Both the position numbers and the translations under genes were made by a program. A DNA stretch of 20,937 nucleotides from the NCBI GenBank assembly GCA_910585275.1, contig CAJUCW010000049.1, forward strand, positions 1-20,937, written 5' to 3'. This DNA comes from an uncultured Muribaculaceae bacterium. Lineage in GTDB: Bacteria > Bacteroidota > Bacteroidia > Bacteroidales > Muribaculaceae. The notes beneath the pieces were generated by a model. It worked only from the letters and a program-made list of their open reading frames with translations. It made no database searches and was not told where the DNA came from. Numbering within the stretch: position 1 is the first letter of the stretch; each line of letters begins with the position of its first letter. Shown in pieces: positions 8,347 through 15,642 of the stretch.

Positions 8347-8368
8347 GTTTCCCGGTATAATGGGAAAC
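8347..8368 (-). other. Hairpin in the nqrA-nqrB gap
   Basis: The arms gtttccc (8347-8353) and gggaaac (8362-8368) are perfect 7-bp complements around an 8-nt loop. They lie within an unusually long 102-nt spacer in an otherwise compact operon. On the minus strand no T-run follows, so it is not a standard terminator. A role in mRNA stability or in setting the nqrA to nqrB ratio is possible but unproven. Confidence 0.5.
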
Positions 8369-8384
8369 ATTTGACGGGGATAAA

Positions 8385-9710
8385 TCAGGAAAGCTCCTTC
8401 CTAAGTTTGTCGAGACCTTCCCTTACAATTTTCTGGAGTTCTATTTTCGAAGTGTCAACAAATTCCGGAAGTGCGAAATCTTCAGGTGCGACTTCATAAA
8501 TGCCGAGTTTTTCCATCTTGTCGATGTCGCCGGCAATAATGGCCTTTAAAAGATATTCGGGATAAATGTCGAACGGAAATACCTTGTCATATTCTCCGCT
8601 GAGAATCATGGCACGGTGCCCTCCCTTGATTCTGGCATCGAAATCAAACGGCTTCGAGAGGCCGCGAAGGAATGCCGGGAAGCAATGTTTCACACTGTAT
8701 TTCTTGGGATTTACCGAAGCCCATCCCATAAATTCATCGGCATTGGCTCCCTCTTCGATAACCGTAATCTGACGGTAGGGGAAATGAAGGAACCCTTCCG
8801 GAGTGACTTTTTCGCCTGTCAGGACGTTGCCTGATATTATTCTTATGTCGTTGGTCTTCGTTAGGTTGCCTTCGATAAGCGAAGAAACGGATGCCCCGAT
8901 GCATGTACGCACAAGATGCGGGGTGTTGATGCACGCGCCCGTCAACGCTATCGTGGTGTGATAGTCGATGGTCCCTTTTTCGCAGAGTAGCCCTATTCTC
9001 GCAGCAGTAGCGGCATCGAGCGTCCATACGGTCTCTCCTTTGTTGACTGGTTTGATGGCGGCAATCTGCGTTCCTACGTTGCCGGCAGGGTGGGGGCCTT
9101 CGAATTCCACAACCTCCGCAATCGATGACGTTAAACCGGAGCCCGCACGGACACCAAGATAAACCTTGCCGTCAGTAAGTTTTGAAAGAGCCTGTAGCCC
9201 TTTTTCAAGCCATGGCGACAGTTGCGGGTCAAGCAAATCGGGTGCAAGCGGTGCGGAGTCGAATGCCGTGACAAATATGTCGCGCGCGACAGCATCACCA
9301 TCCGGGACAATATCGTACGGACGCTGGCGCATCATGGCCCAAAGACCGCTTGATTTCACCGCCGTCTTTATTTGTTCGCGAGAAGATGCCGGATTAAATG
9401 ACGTTTCGCTTTCCGATTCTTTTCTGACACTGATAAACTCAATGTGGCGCCTTTCGCCTCTCTTCACCTCCTGGACGGTGCCGGCCACCGGCGATGTCAG
9501 GAAAATCTCTCCGGAATCCTTGTCTTTAAACAGAGGGGAACCGGCGTTTACTTTGTCGCCAGCCTTTACGACAGCTTTCCAAATTGGTCCGGGAAAGTCG
9601 TCGGGACAGATGGCGAAAAGAGTGGTCTTGCTGTCGTCGGAAACATGTGAAGCAGCTTTCCCTGACAAAGGAATGTCAAGCCCTCTCTTTATTCGTTTGA
9701 TTTCAGCCAT
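8385..9710 (-). CDS. nqrA: Na+-NQR subunit A
   Basis: Soluble, cytoplasm-side subunit of Na+-NQR, without a redox cofactor of its own in known enzymes and implicated in quinone and inhibitor binding. The 441-residue length is normal. The N-terminus IKRIKRGLDIPLSGKA is typical, and a biotinyl/lipoyl-like fold segment follows (KAVVKAGDKVNAGSPLFKDK, then SPVAGTVQEVKRGERRHIEFI). It is the first gene of the operon, about 110 nt downstream of the inferred transcription start. Confidence 0.97.
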   Translation of the reverse strand: MAEIKRIKRGLDIPLSGKAASHVSDDSKTTLFAICPDDFPGPIWKAVVKAGDKVNAGSPLFKDKDSGEIFLTSPVAGTVQEVKRGERRHIEFISVRKESESETSFNPASSREQIKTAVKSSGLWAMMRQRPYDIVPDGDAVARDIFVTAFDSAPLAPDLLDPQLSPWLEKGLQALSKLTDGKVYLGVRAGSGLTSSIAEVVEFEGPHPAGNVGTQIAAIKPVNKGETVWTLDAATAARIGLLCEKGTIDYHTTIALTGACINTPHLVRTCIGASVSSLIEGNLTKTNDIRIISGNVLTGEKVTPEGFLHFPYRQITVIEEGANADEFMGWASVNPKKYSVKHCFPAFLRGLSKPFDFDARIKGGHRAMILSGEYDKVFPFDIYPEYLLKAIIAGDIDKMEKLGIYEVAPEDFALPEFVDTSKIELQKIVREGLDKLRKELS

Positions 9711-9827
9711 AAGTGATAAAATAGTGTTTGCAAACAGACAGACAGACTCGCGTTACGTTTTGTGTCTTTCTGCCGCAGGGGAAGTTGTTTTTATCGACCC
9801 AAATAATCGGCATGGGCCTTATTTTTG

Positions 9828-9859
9828 CAAAATTACTAATAATAGCTGTTTTATGCAAA
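9828..9859 (-). promoter_or_regulatory. Promoter of the nqr operon
   Basis: On the minus strand a TTTG -33 box (9856-9859) and the -7 box TAATTTTG (9828-9835) are separated by exactly 20 nt. This is a full match to the Bacteroidota consensus. Transcription would start near 9821, leaving a leader of about 110 nt before the nqrA ATG. The TTTG is formed by the end of the T-run of the upstream terminator. Confidence 0.85.
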
Positions 9860-9897
9860 AAAAACTTCCGCAACTCACAAAAGAGTTGCGGAAGTTT
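9857..9897 (-). terminator. Strong intrinsic terminator after the TPR gene
   Basis: A perfect 15-bp stem (9862-9876 with 9883-9897) closes a 6-nt loop. On the minus strand it is followed at once by a run of T. It lies 43 nt past the stop of the TPR gene and ends that unit just before the nqr promoter. Confidence 0.92.
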
Positions 9898-9940
9898 CTT
9901 TACGGCTGATGCGTTCCCGTATTCCGGCGGGAGGCAAGCA

Positions 9941-11575
9941 TCATTTAAGACCTTCTACAAACTTGCGGTATGCATCGTTGTTGGGGTCATACTGAAGATA
10001 TTTGTTGAAATATTCTTTTGCTTTATCTACGTCTTTCTGGTCGAGGTAGTAGTTGCCCATGTAGTTATACATGGTTTTGGCGTCGTTTGCATAGCGGGCA
10101 GGGTTTTCGCTTGCCTCAAGAAGGGTGATTGCTTCCGTGTAGAACGGTACAGCCGCAGATGCAACCTGGTCTTCGGGAGCTTTCTGCATGGCAATGTCGC
10201 CGTAGAACTTCACGGGTTTGTAGTTGTCAGGAAGAATTTCCTTAGCCTTGTTTGCGTAGTTTTCAGCTATGCCGTAGTATTTTTCTGCGGCAGCGGGGTC
10301 TTTGGTTTTATTCTCGACACCGGCATAGAATGCAAAGGTAGCCTGCTGGATAAAGTCGTTGTAACCTGGTTTCTCGGAATGGCTGATATATCCTTCATAA
10401 GCGTCGGCGGCCTTCGAAAGGTTGTTCTCCTCCACGAATGTCATGGCAAGCTGCTTGTAGAATTCAGGATTGTCAGGCATTTCCTGAATAGCTTCCTGAA
10501 GGATTGCCTGTGCCTCCTCCGGACGTTTCGCCGCGTTATATTCCGATGCAATAAGGATATAGTCGATGGGAGCGAATTTATTGTCCTTGCTTGTTTTGTG
10601 GGCGGCGTTAAGCGCATCGGCCATGGGAAGGAGTTGGTCGGCCATTTCTTTGATTTGGGCAGCGTTCATGAACTGATAGCGCTGGGCGGTGAAGTTGTTG
10701 GGGTCCGCTTTGAGAAGAGCCGTAGAATAATCATATCCGTCCTGATACTTTCCATCGTAGAAGAGAAGGAATGCATATCGGTCTTCATCTTGTTTGAAAT
10801 GGTTGGGGTTCTTTACATATTTTCCATATTCGGTAGCTGCCTGAGGATATTGGCCTGCATTGTAATAGGCGTTGGCGATTTCACGCTGCGCAAGTGCCGA
10901 ATTGGGATTCTGGGAGAGAAGCTTGTTGAGCATGTCGATTGCAAACTGAGGATTGACCATCGTGAAGAGGTTGGCATACTTCACGTAAGCTTCGGTTGCG
11001 TCGTTGTTATAGTTTGCTGCCATCTCATACTGTGCTGCGGCACCGCCGAAGTCTTTGTTGTCTTTCTTGCGGTCGCCTTCAAACAGGTAGATGTCGGCAT
11101 CCTGCATGTTGATTTTACGAGCCTTTTCAATACGCTTTTCTATCTCCTTTGCATAAAGTGCAGGGTCTGTTTCATAGTATGCGCGTGCAATCGCAATCTG
11201 AAGGGCTGCGTTTTTCTTAGTTTTCTTTTCGGCTTCCTTGAAAAGCTCTTCAGCTCCCTTTTTGTTGCCTGATTTAAGTTCAATCTGGGCAAGTCCAACA
11301 TAGTTGAAAGCGTTTTCAGGATTAGCCTGTGTGCCTTCGTTGAACCACTTTGTAGCTTCCGACTGGTTTCCATCGTTAAGGGCGATGAGTCCGAGGTAGT
11401 AGTCGCAGACAGATTTGTCGGTGCCCGGGTTGTTCATATTACGGAGCAACAACTCTTTTGCATTGGCAAGCTGGTCTGCCTTGTAATACTCTTCTCCCTC
11501 AATGTGGGTCTGTGCCATTGATGTGAGGGCTGCGCCTGCAATGAAGGCGGATGTGAGAATGAATTTTAATTTCAT
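9941..11575 (-). CDS. Secreted tetratricopeptide-repeat protein
   Basis: A 544-residue protein with an N-terminal signal peptide: basic start MKLK, hydrophobic core, likely cleavage after SMA before QTH near residue 21. There is no lipobox cysteine, so it is expected to be free in the periplasm or loosely envelope-bound. The mature part is almost entirely helical repeats of TPR type, for example AFNYVGLAQIELKSGNKKGAEELFKEA, a Leu-Ala-x-x-x-Tyr repeat near NSALAQREIANAYYNAGQY, and a C-terminal YMGNYYLDQKDVDKAKEYFNKYL. It has no enzyme motif, so a protein-binding scaffold is the natural reading. It lies downstream of the PstS-like gene in the ExbBD-TonB neighbourhood. Two inverted repeats in the 199-nt spacer before it could govern its expression. 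Confidence 0.9.
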   Translation of the reverse strand: MKLKFILTSAFIAGAALTSMAQTHIEGEEYYKADQLANAKELLLRNMNNPGTDKSVCDYYLGLIALNDGNQSEATKWFNEGTQANPENAFNYVGLAQIELKSGNKKGAEELFKEAEKKTKKNAALQIAIARAYYETDPALYAKEIEKRIEKARKINMQDADIYLFEGDRKKDNKDFGGAAAQYEMAANYNNDATEAYVKYANLFTMVNPQFAIDMLNKLLSQNPNSALAQREIANAYYNAGQYPQAATEYGKYVKNPNHFKQDEDRYAFLLFYDGKYQDGYDYSTALLKADPNNFTAQRYQFMNAAQIKEMADQLLPMADALNAAHKTSKDNKFAPIDYILIASEYNAAKRPEEAQAILQEAIQEMPDNPEFYKQLAMTFVEENNLSKAADAYEGYISHSEKPGYNDFIQQATFAFYAGVENKTKDPAAAEKYYGIAENYANKAKEILPDNYKPVKFYGDIAMQKAPEDQVASAAVPFYTEAITLLEASENPARYANDAKTMYNYMGNYYLDQKDVDKAKEYFNKYLQYDPNNDAYRKFVEGLK

Positions 11576-11643
11576 CTGTATCTGTTTTAAATTTCTTTCT
11601 TATGAATTAGAGAAGGGAGACTCTAAAGATTTTAACGAATAAA

Positions 11644-11673
11644 TCCTCCGCGTTATTATGACAATGCGGAGGA
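11644..11673 (-). other. Hairpin in the leader of the TPR gene
   Basis: The arms tcctccgcgtt (11644-11654) and aatgcggagga (11663-11673) pair over 11 bp including one G-T, around an 8-nt loop. On the minus strand the next bases are tttatt, a weak U-tract. It may be a leaky terminator for the PstS-like gene or an attenuator-like leader structure for the TPR gene, whose ATG is about 70 nt further on. No TAnnTTTG box was found in this 199-nt spacer, so the TPR gene may depend on read-through. Confidence 0.55.
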
Positions 11674-11759
11674 ATATTTGTTTAACTTTTTCTAAAAACG
11701 GTTTCCATTTCCATTTTCAGGTAATATGCCGATTGTTTTCTATCGGAAATCTCAATTTC

Positions 11760-11779
11760 TTTAACCTTGCAAGGTTAAA
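11760..11779. repeat. Perfect 20-bp palindrome over the stop codon of the PstS-like gene
   Basis: The sequence tttaaccttgcaaggttaaa equals its own reverse complement. It contains the stop codon (11775-11777) of the PstS-like gene. As RNA it would fold to an 8-bp stem with a 4-nt loop, and no T-run follows it on the minus strand, so it is not a normal terminator. A symmetric site of this type could bind a dimeric regulator of the downstream TPR gene. Confidence 0.6.
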
Positions 11780-12788
11780 TCAGTTCTACGACGCGTGGAT
11801 TCATGTGATATGGGAGAATTCCTGTTTTAGAAATAATCTTCTGCCCGACGAATCCTGTCATGAATACGTAGAAACTATGGAGCACAGTGGAGTTGCTGGC
11901 TGTTGAAATCATATATACTTTCCTTACAAGGGGATATTCTCCGGAGTATATATATGCCTGATAAGGTTTGTAAGCCACTACACTGAAGTCGTTGCTCTCG
12001 GTGGGATTGCTTATTTTTATAATGTTGACTTCAGACGTCAGGGTAGAAGCAATTGTGTCGTTCTGATTCTGATAGTCTTCCATGCGTTTGTCCATAGGCA
12101 CATTTTTCGCAACGCTCAGGTCGTCGCCAAGCCAACTTACGCTGATTACTCCAAGGGCATCTGGGTCGGTCTTGACAATATCGAAGACTTCAGCATTGTT
12201 TTTTTGGGCGAAAGAATTGGTCGTTTCCGAAATCTTTTTCCCTTCCGGCAGGAATTTCTCTTTCAAATAGCTTACGGTAGATGATTCGGCATTGTCGAAG
12301 ACGAGCTTTATAGCCGTCGTGTCGCTGCCGGCGAGTTGGTTCCAACGTGTGATCTTTCCGTTGAGAATGTTTTCCACCTCTTGCATGGAAAGAGCACCTA
12401 CAGGATTTGCTTTGTTGGTTATTAAAGCAACGGCATCTACTGCAATACAGTTTTGACGCACCACTCGTTTATATTTCGCCTTCATGTATTCAATCTGGTC
12501 TTTAGTCAGCTCACGGGTTGTAATAATTGCCTGTGTGCCGTCGGCCATAAGGGTGTCGATAGCGTCGCCCTCACTAACGTAGAAAGGAATAATCGATGCT
12601 TCCGGATATGTGTATTCAAAAACTTCTATCTCTTCGTCAAGTATGTTTTTGAAACCATCGTCGCAGAATACGGTAGCGCTTCCGGCGGCATATTCCCCTC
12701 GTTTTACCGGCGTGCAGCTGATTGCCCCAGCTACAGAGGCACACATCAGCACTGCCGATATTATTTTGGAGACAGATTTTTTTTTCAT
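11775..12788 (-). CDS. PstS-like periplasmic substrate-binding lipoprotein
   Basis: A 337-residue lipoprotein: MKKKS start, hydrophobic core and lipobox GAISC with Cys25 as the lipidation site. The mature protein resembles the PstS / phosphate-binding branch of periplasmic binding proteins. Evidence includes the segments VDAVALITNKANPVGALSMQEVENILNGKITRWNQLAG and, later, GVISVSWLGDD, then AYIYSGEYPLVRKVYM, which match the PstS pattern. No permease or ATPase gene (pstC, pstA, pstB) is near. It sits in the ExbBD-TonB neighbourhood, so it may act with TonB-dependent import or as a sensor and not as an ABC transporter partner. Phosphate binding itself is not proven by the sequence. It starts 31 nt after the small membrane gene. 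Confidence 0.85.
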   Translation of the reverse strand: MKKKSVSKIISAVLMCASVAGAISCTPVKRGEYAAGSATVFCDDGFKNILDEEIEVFEYTYPEASIIPFYVSEGDAIDTLMADGTQAIITTRELTKDQIEYMKAKYKRVVRQNCIAVDAVALITNKANPVGALSMQEVENILNGKITRWNQLAGSDTTAIKLVFDNAESSTVSYLKEKFLPEGKKISETTNSFAQKNNAEVFDIVKTDPDALGVISVSWLGDDLSVAKNVPMDKRMEDYQNQNDTIASTLTSEVNIIKISNPTESNDFSVVAYKPYQAYIYSGEYPLVRKVYMISTASNSTVLHSFYVFMTGFVGQKIISKTGILPYHMNPRVVELI

Positions 12789-12819
12789 GTCGTAATTCTG
12801 GGTGTTTATGGTTTGTGTG

Positions 12820-13029
12820 TTAATTCATGCCTTTGTAAAGCCTGTAGCCTCTCCAGACGCCGTAAGCACACAGAAGCGCTCCGCACGTTATGCTTATTGC
12901 AGAATTGTCAATCTTGAAGATATCGAATATAAAAAGAAGTCCGACAGCTACATATACGATTACCATGAATATACCGAATATAAGACGGCCACCCTTTGGC
13001 ATATTTCCATTATAATTATTGTCTTTCAT
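12820..13029 (-). CDS. Small two-helix membrane protein in the TonB neighbourhood
   Basis: A 69-residue protein with a short polar N-terminus (MKDNNYNGNMPKGGR) and two hydrophobic helices, about 16-37 and 44-60. It ends in a basic WRGYRLYKGMN tail. The function is unknown. It lies 31 nt upstream of the PstS-like gene, so the two probably share a transcript. From memory, small proteins of this kind occur at the same position in other Bacteroidales, which I could not check. No consensus promoter was found in the 60 nt between the tonB terminator and its ATG. Confidence 0.72.
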   Translation of the reverse strand: MKDNNYNGNMPKGGRLIFGIFMVIVYVAVGLLFIFDIFKIDNSAISITCGALLCAYGVWRGYRLYKGMN

Positions 13030-13090
13030 AACTCGAAAATTTTAATGTTCTATAGTTTTAACAAATCAAGCTATTGTAGGTTCAGTAAAT

Positions 13091-13130
13091 TCATAAAAAG
13101 AAGAGACTCGACGAGCGGGTCTCTTCTTTT
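13091..13130 (-). terminator. Intrinsic terminator after tonB
   Basis: The arms aaaagaagagac (13096-13107) and gtctcttctttt (13119-13130) form a perfect 12-bp stem around an 11-nt loop. On the minus strand the stem runs into a T-run. It lies 33 nt after the tonB stop and separates the exbB-exbD-exbD-tonB unit from the downstream small membrane and PstS-like genes. Confidence 0.88.
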
Positions 13131-13162
13131 GTAATTATGCGCTCACGTGTGTGAGGAGATTC

Positions 13163-14032
13163 TTACGAGTTCTGGAGTTTGAATGTGACAGGGAGGTTGA
13201 AGTAGGAACGTACGGCTACACCGTTGTTCTTACCGGGCTGCCATTTGGGCATTTTCTTGACAACTCGGAGAGCCTCGCGGTCAAGATCCTTGTCAACACC
13301 TTTAAGGATAGTTGCCTGTCCGATTGAACCGTCTTTCTCAACGACAAACTTCACGATTACTCGACCCTGAATGTCGTTCTGCTGGGCAGCTTCCGGATAG
13401 CGTATGTTGCTGCTGAGCCATTTCATAAGAGCTGCCTGTCCGCCGGGGAATTCTGCCATCTGTTCAACGGCAACGAAAATTTCTTCCTCTTTGGGCTTTT
13501 CAGGCTCCGGCTCTTTTACAACAACCTGCTCCTGCACTGCCTTGAATTTGTCGGCATCGTCAGAACCCTCTTGGTTTACCACACCACGCGCGGTGTTGTC
13601 TTCCTTCTGGGTTTCCATATCCATCACCTCGTTTTTCACCTTGTCGGCATCAACGATGGCAATCTGGGTTACCTGTACGGTGGCGAGCACCTCTTCAGGT
13701 ATTTCAATTTCAGGTTGCTCGAATTTCTGCTCTTCAGGTTCCGGTTCGGGTTCCGGTTCATCTTCCTGTTGCAGAAGTTCGGCGGCAGCCATCTTTTCAC
13801 GTTGTTCCTGGAGTGCGATAGCATCCTGCTCTGCCTTATAATCCGAATACTTTGAGTAAGCGAGAATCAGGAAGAACACAACGATTAGGCCAATCAGAGT
13901 GAACAGAGCTGCAAGGTTGTGGCGTTTGTCGCTTTCCTTACGCATCTGGTATGCGCCAAACTCTTTGTTTTTGTCGGCAAATACCAAGTCACGCCATTCC
14001 TTCGATGTTAGATCTACATTTCTTTTCGACAT
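13163..14032 (-). CDS. tonB: TonB energy transducer
   Basis: Spans the periplasm and passes energy from ExbB-ExbD to outer-membrane TonB-dependent transporters. The protein has 289 residues: a cytoplasmic N-terminus with the Bacteroidota-type segment FADKNKEFGAYQMR, one membrane helix (about 40-59) and a charged periplasmic region. That region is rich in Glu-Pro, with EPEPEPEPEE near 92-101 and KEPEPEKPKEEE near 173-184. A C-terminal TonB domain follows (about 193-287) with NIRYPEAAQ, GRVIVKFVVEKDGSI and the closing FNLPVTFKL. Its linker is acidic, unlike the Pro-Lys-rich part of enterobacterial TonB. It is the last gene of its cluster. Confidence 0.95.
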   Translation of the reverse strand: MSKRNVDLTSKEWRDLVFADKNKEFGAYQMRKESDKRHNLAALFTLIGLIVVFFLILAYSKYSDYKAEQDAIALQEQREKMAAAELLQQEDEPEPEPEPEEQKFEQPEIEIPEEVLATVQVTQIAIVDADKVKNEVMDMETQKEDNTARGVVNQEGSDDADKFKAVQEQVVVKEPEPEKPKEEEIFVAVEQMAEFPGGQAALMKWLSSNIRYPEAAQQNDIQGRVIVKFVVEKDGSIGQATILKGVDKDLDREALRVVKKMPKWQPGKNNGVAVRSYFNLPVTFKLQNS

Positions 14033-14068
14033 TTTTCCTATTGTTCTTAAGCGTTAATAAATCTAACA

Positions 14069-14857
14069 TCAGTTGCCATGATGATTGTTCTGATAGTCAA
14101 TGAGCATCACTGAGTCAGCACGAGTCATGTTGTCAATCTGATATTTCGAGATAGAGTTAATCTGCATTTCGTCAAGAAGCTCTACGAGGCTACCGAAAGA
14201 AGCCTGAGGAGTTGACTTGATGATTATGACGGGCTTTTTGAGGTTCTCGTTTTTACGGATAGCGCTCGCAGCTTCGTCGTAGGCGGCTTGTGCTTTCTCT
14301 CTGTCTGCCTTGGTTTCGAGAGAACCGAAACCGCCGCTTGCATATTTCTCTTTAATCTTGTTGATTTCGTCGAGCACGTCTTTGTTGCGCTTCTGGATAA
14401 TCTCGCGGATTCCTTTTGCGGTATGCTTGCCTGCATTCACCTCATCGGCGAGGAATTCAGACTTCTGCATATTGTTGTTCTCAGAGAGCACAACACCGCC
14501 GGGGCCGAAGATACCGGCATCGCCACCGGGCTTTCCGAAATAGTAGTAAACCTCGTTTACGACCTTGCCGTTGACAGAATCAACGTCCGTCGAACCGGCT
14601 TTCCTTTTCGCATCGAGAATGATGGTTACGGCATCGTCGGCAGAGGCCTGCGACATATTTTCCGTATTTTCCACCTTCTCGTTAGAGGGAAGCGCGATTG
14701 TAAGGGTCTGAGATTTAATCATTGTCGTACAGAGCATGAAGAATGTGATAAGCAACATGTTCATGTCCACCATCGGCGTGAAATCCACGCGAATTTGCAT
14801 TTTTTTCTGGGCGCCTTTCTTGCCGTTGCCGCCCGAATTCTGTTGAACTTCTGCCAT
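14069..14857 (-). CDS. exbD: ExbD-type biopolymer transport protein (second copy)
   Basis: Inner-membrane partner of ExbB that couples ion flow to TonB. The protein has 262 residues: a basic, glycine-rich cytoplasmic start, then one helix beginning TPMVDMNMLLITFFML (28-43), with Asp31 as the ion-coupling aspartate. A long periplasmic domain follows. A charged stretch rich in Lys and Glu (about 145-190) makes it much longer than the roughly 140 residues of E. coli ExbD. It starts 4 nt after the preceding exbD stop, so the two are surely cotranscribed and probably translationally linked. Confidence 0.94.
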   Translation of the reverse strand: MAEVQQNSGGNGKKGAQKKMQIRVDFTPMVDMNMLLITFFMLCTTMIKSQTLTIALPSNEKVENTENMSQASADDAVTIILDAKRKAGSTDVDSVNGKVVNEVYYYFGKPGGDAGIFGPGGVVLSENNNMQKSEFLADEVNAGKHTAKGIREIIQKRNKDVLDEINKIKEKYASGGFGSLETKADREKAQAAYDEAASAIRKNENLKKPVIIIKSTPQASFGSLVELLDEMQINSISKYQIDNMTRADSVMLIDYQNNHHGN

Positions 14858-14861
14858 GGCC

Positions 14862-15584
14862 TTATTCTCCTGCTTTAAGTGCGGTCAAAAACGTAAACTT
14901 ATTCATGTGGATGGTCTGGAGGTTATCCATCACCATGTGGATGACATCGAACGAAGTGTTCTGGTCAGCCTTGATAGCCACGCCCGTTCCGTCTTTGATG
15001 GCCTGCGAGAGGTTTTCATTTTCGGTCTGGCGCAATGCTTTCATCCACATCTGGAATTCATTGAGATTGTTCTCGTCGGAGCTAACCGAAATGGGGATTC
15101 CGGTGACATGGTTTTTATCCATATCTTCGCCTTGCATCCATTTGTCCATTTTGGTTTGTCCTTCCTGCTGGTCGGCGAGATTCAAGAACTCACCCATCTG
15201 CTGGAGAGGCACACCAAACGAGCCCAATTTGCTGAAGGCCTGCTTCTGTGCAGCATTGAAGCTGACTTTGTTCTTATGCGATTCGTTATAGATTTCGCTT
15301 ACCTTGTCGAGCAACGCCATTCTCATCTTCTCGTTTGACCAAGACGATGATGTGTCGTTGTTCATAGTAAGCCAAACCTTTCCTTCCGGACTTACGAGCA
15401 CTTGCACAAAGTTTGTCTCCTGAACTTTTTCGGTAGAAACCGATGGAGGCGTAACCACAGTGGTTGGCTCTTTCTGAAGGAAGGTCGAAGTCAACATGAA
15501 GAAGGTAAGGAGCAGCACCGTCACGTCACTCATCGCCGTCATGTCGATGAATGTGCTTTTTCTTGCTATTTTTACTCTTCCCAT
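14862..15584 (-). CDS. exbD: ExbD-type biopolymer transport protein (first copy)
   Basis: Second ExbD paralogue of the same complex, 240 residues. The single helix FIDMTAMSDVTVLLLTFFML carries Asp20 as the ion-coupling residue. It differs from its neighbour in the periplasmic domain and has almost no cytoplasmic tail (MGRVKIARKST). Two unlike ExbD proteins per cluster is usual in Bacteroidota and suggests a mixed ExbD dimer inside the ExbB ring. It follows exbB by 58 nt. Confidence 0.94.
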   Translation of the reverse strand: MGRVKIARKSTFIDMTAMSDVTVLLLTFFMLTSTFLQKEPTTVVTPPSVSTEKVQETNFVQVLVSPEGKVWLTMNNDTSSSWSNEKMRMALLDKVSEIYNESHKNKVSFNAAQKQAFSKLGSFGVPLQQMGEFLNLADQQEGQTKMDKWMQGEDMDKNHVTGIPISVSSDENNLNEFQMWMKALRQTENENLSQAIKDGTGVAIKADQNTSFDVIHMVMDNLQTIHMNKFTFLTALKAGE

Positions 15585-15642
15585 ATTAGCTATAAACTTA
15601 TTCGGTTTGAAAAATAGATGTTATCGTTTCGTCGAACCACAA

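Noticed and set aside
9728..11272. Long plus-strand open frame of 514 codons
   Set aside because: It lies antisense to the TPR gene, which has a signal peptide and clear repeats. The plus-strand product looks like an antisense translation (runs of Val, Phe, Cys) with no domain and no promoter.
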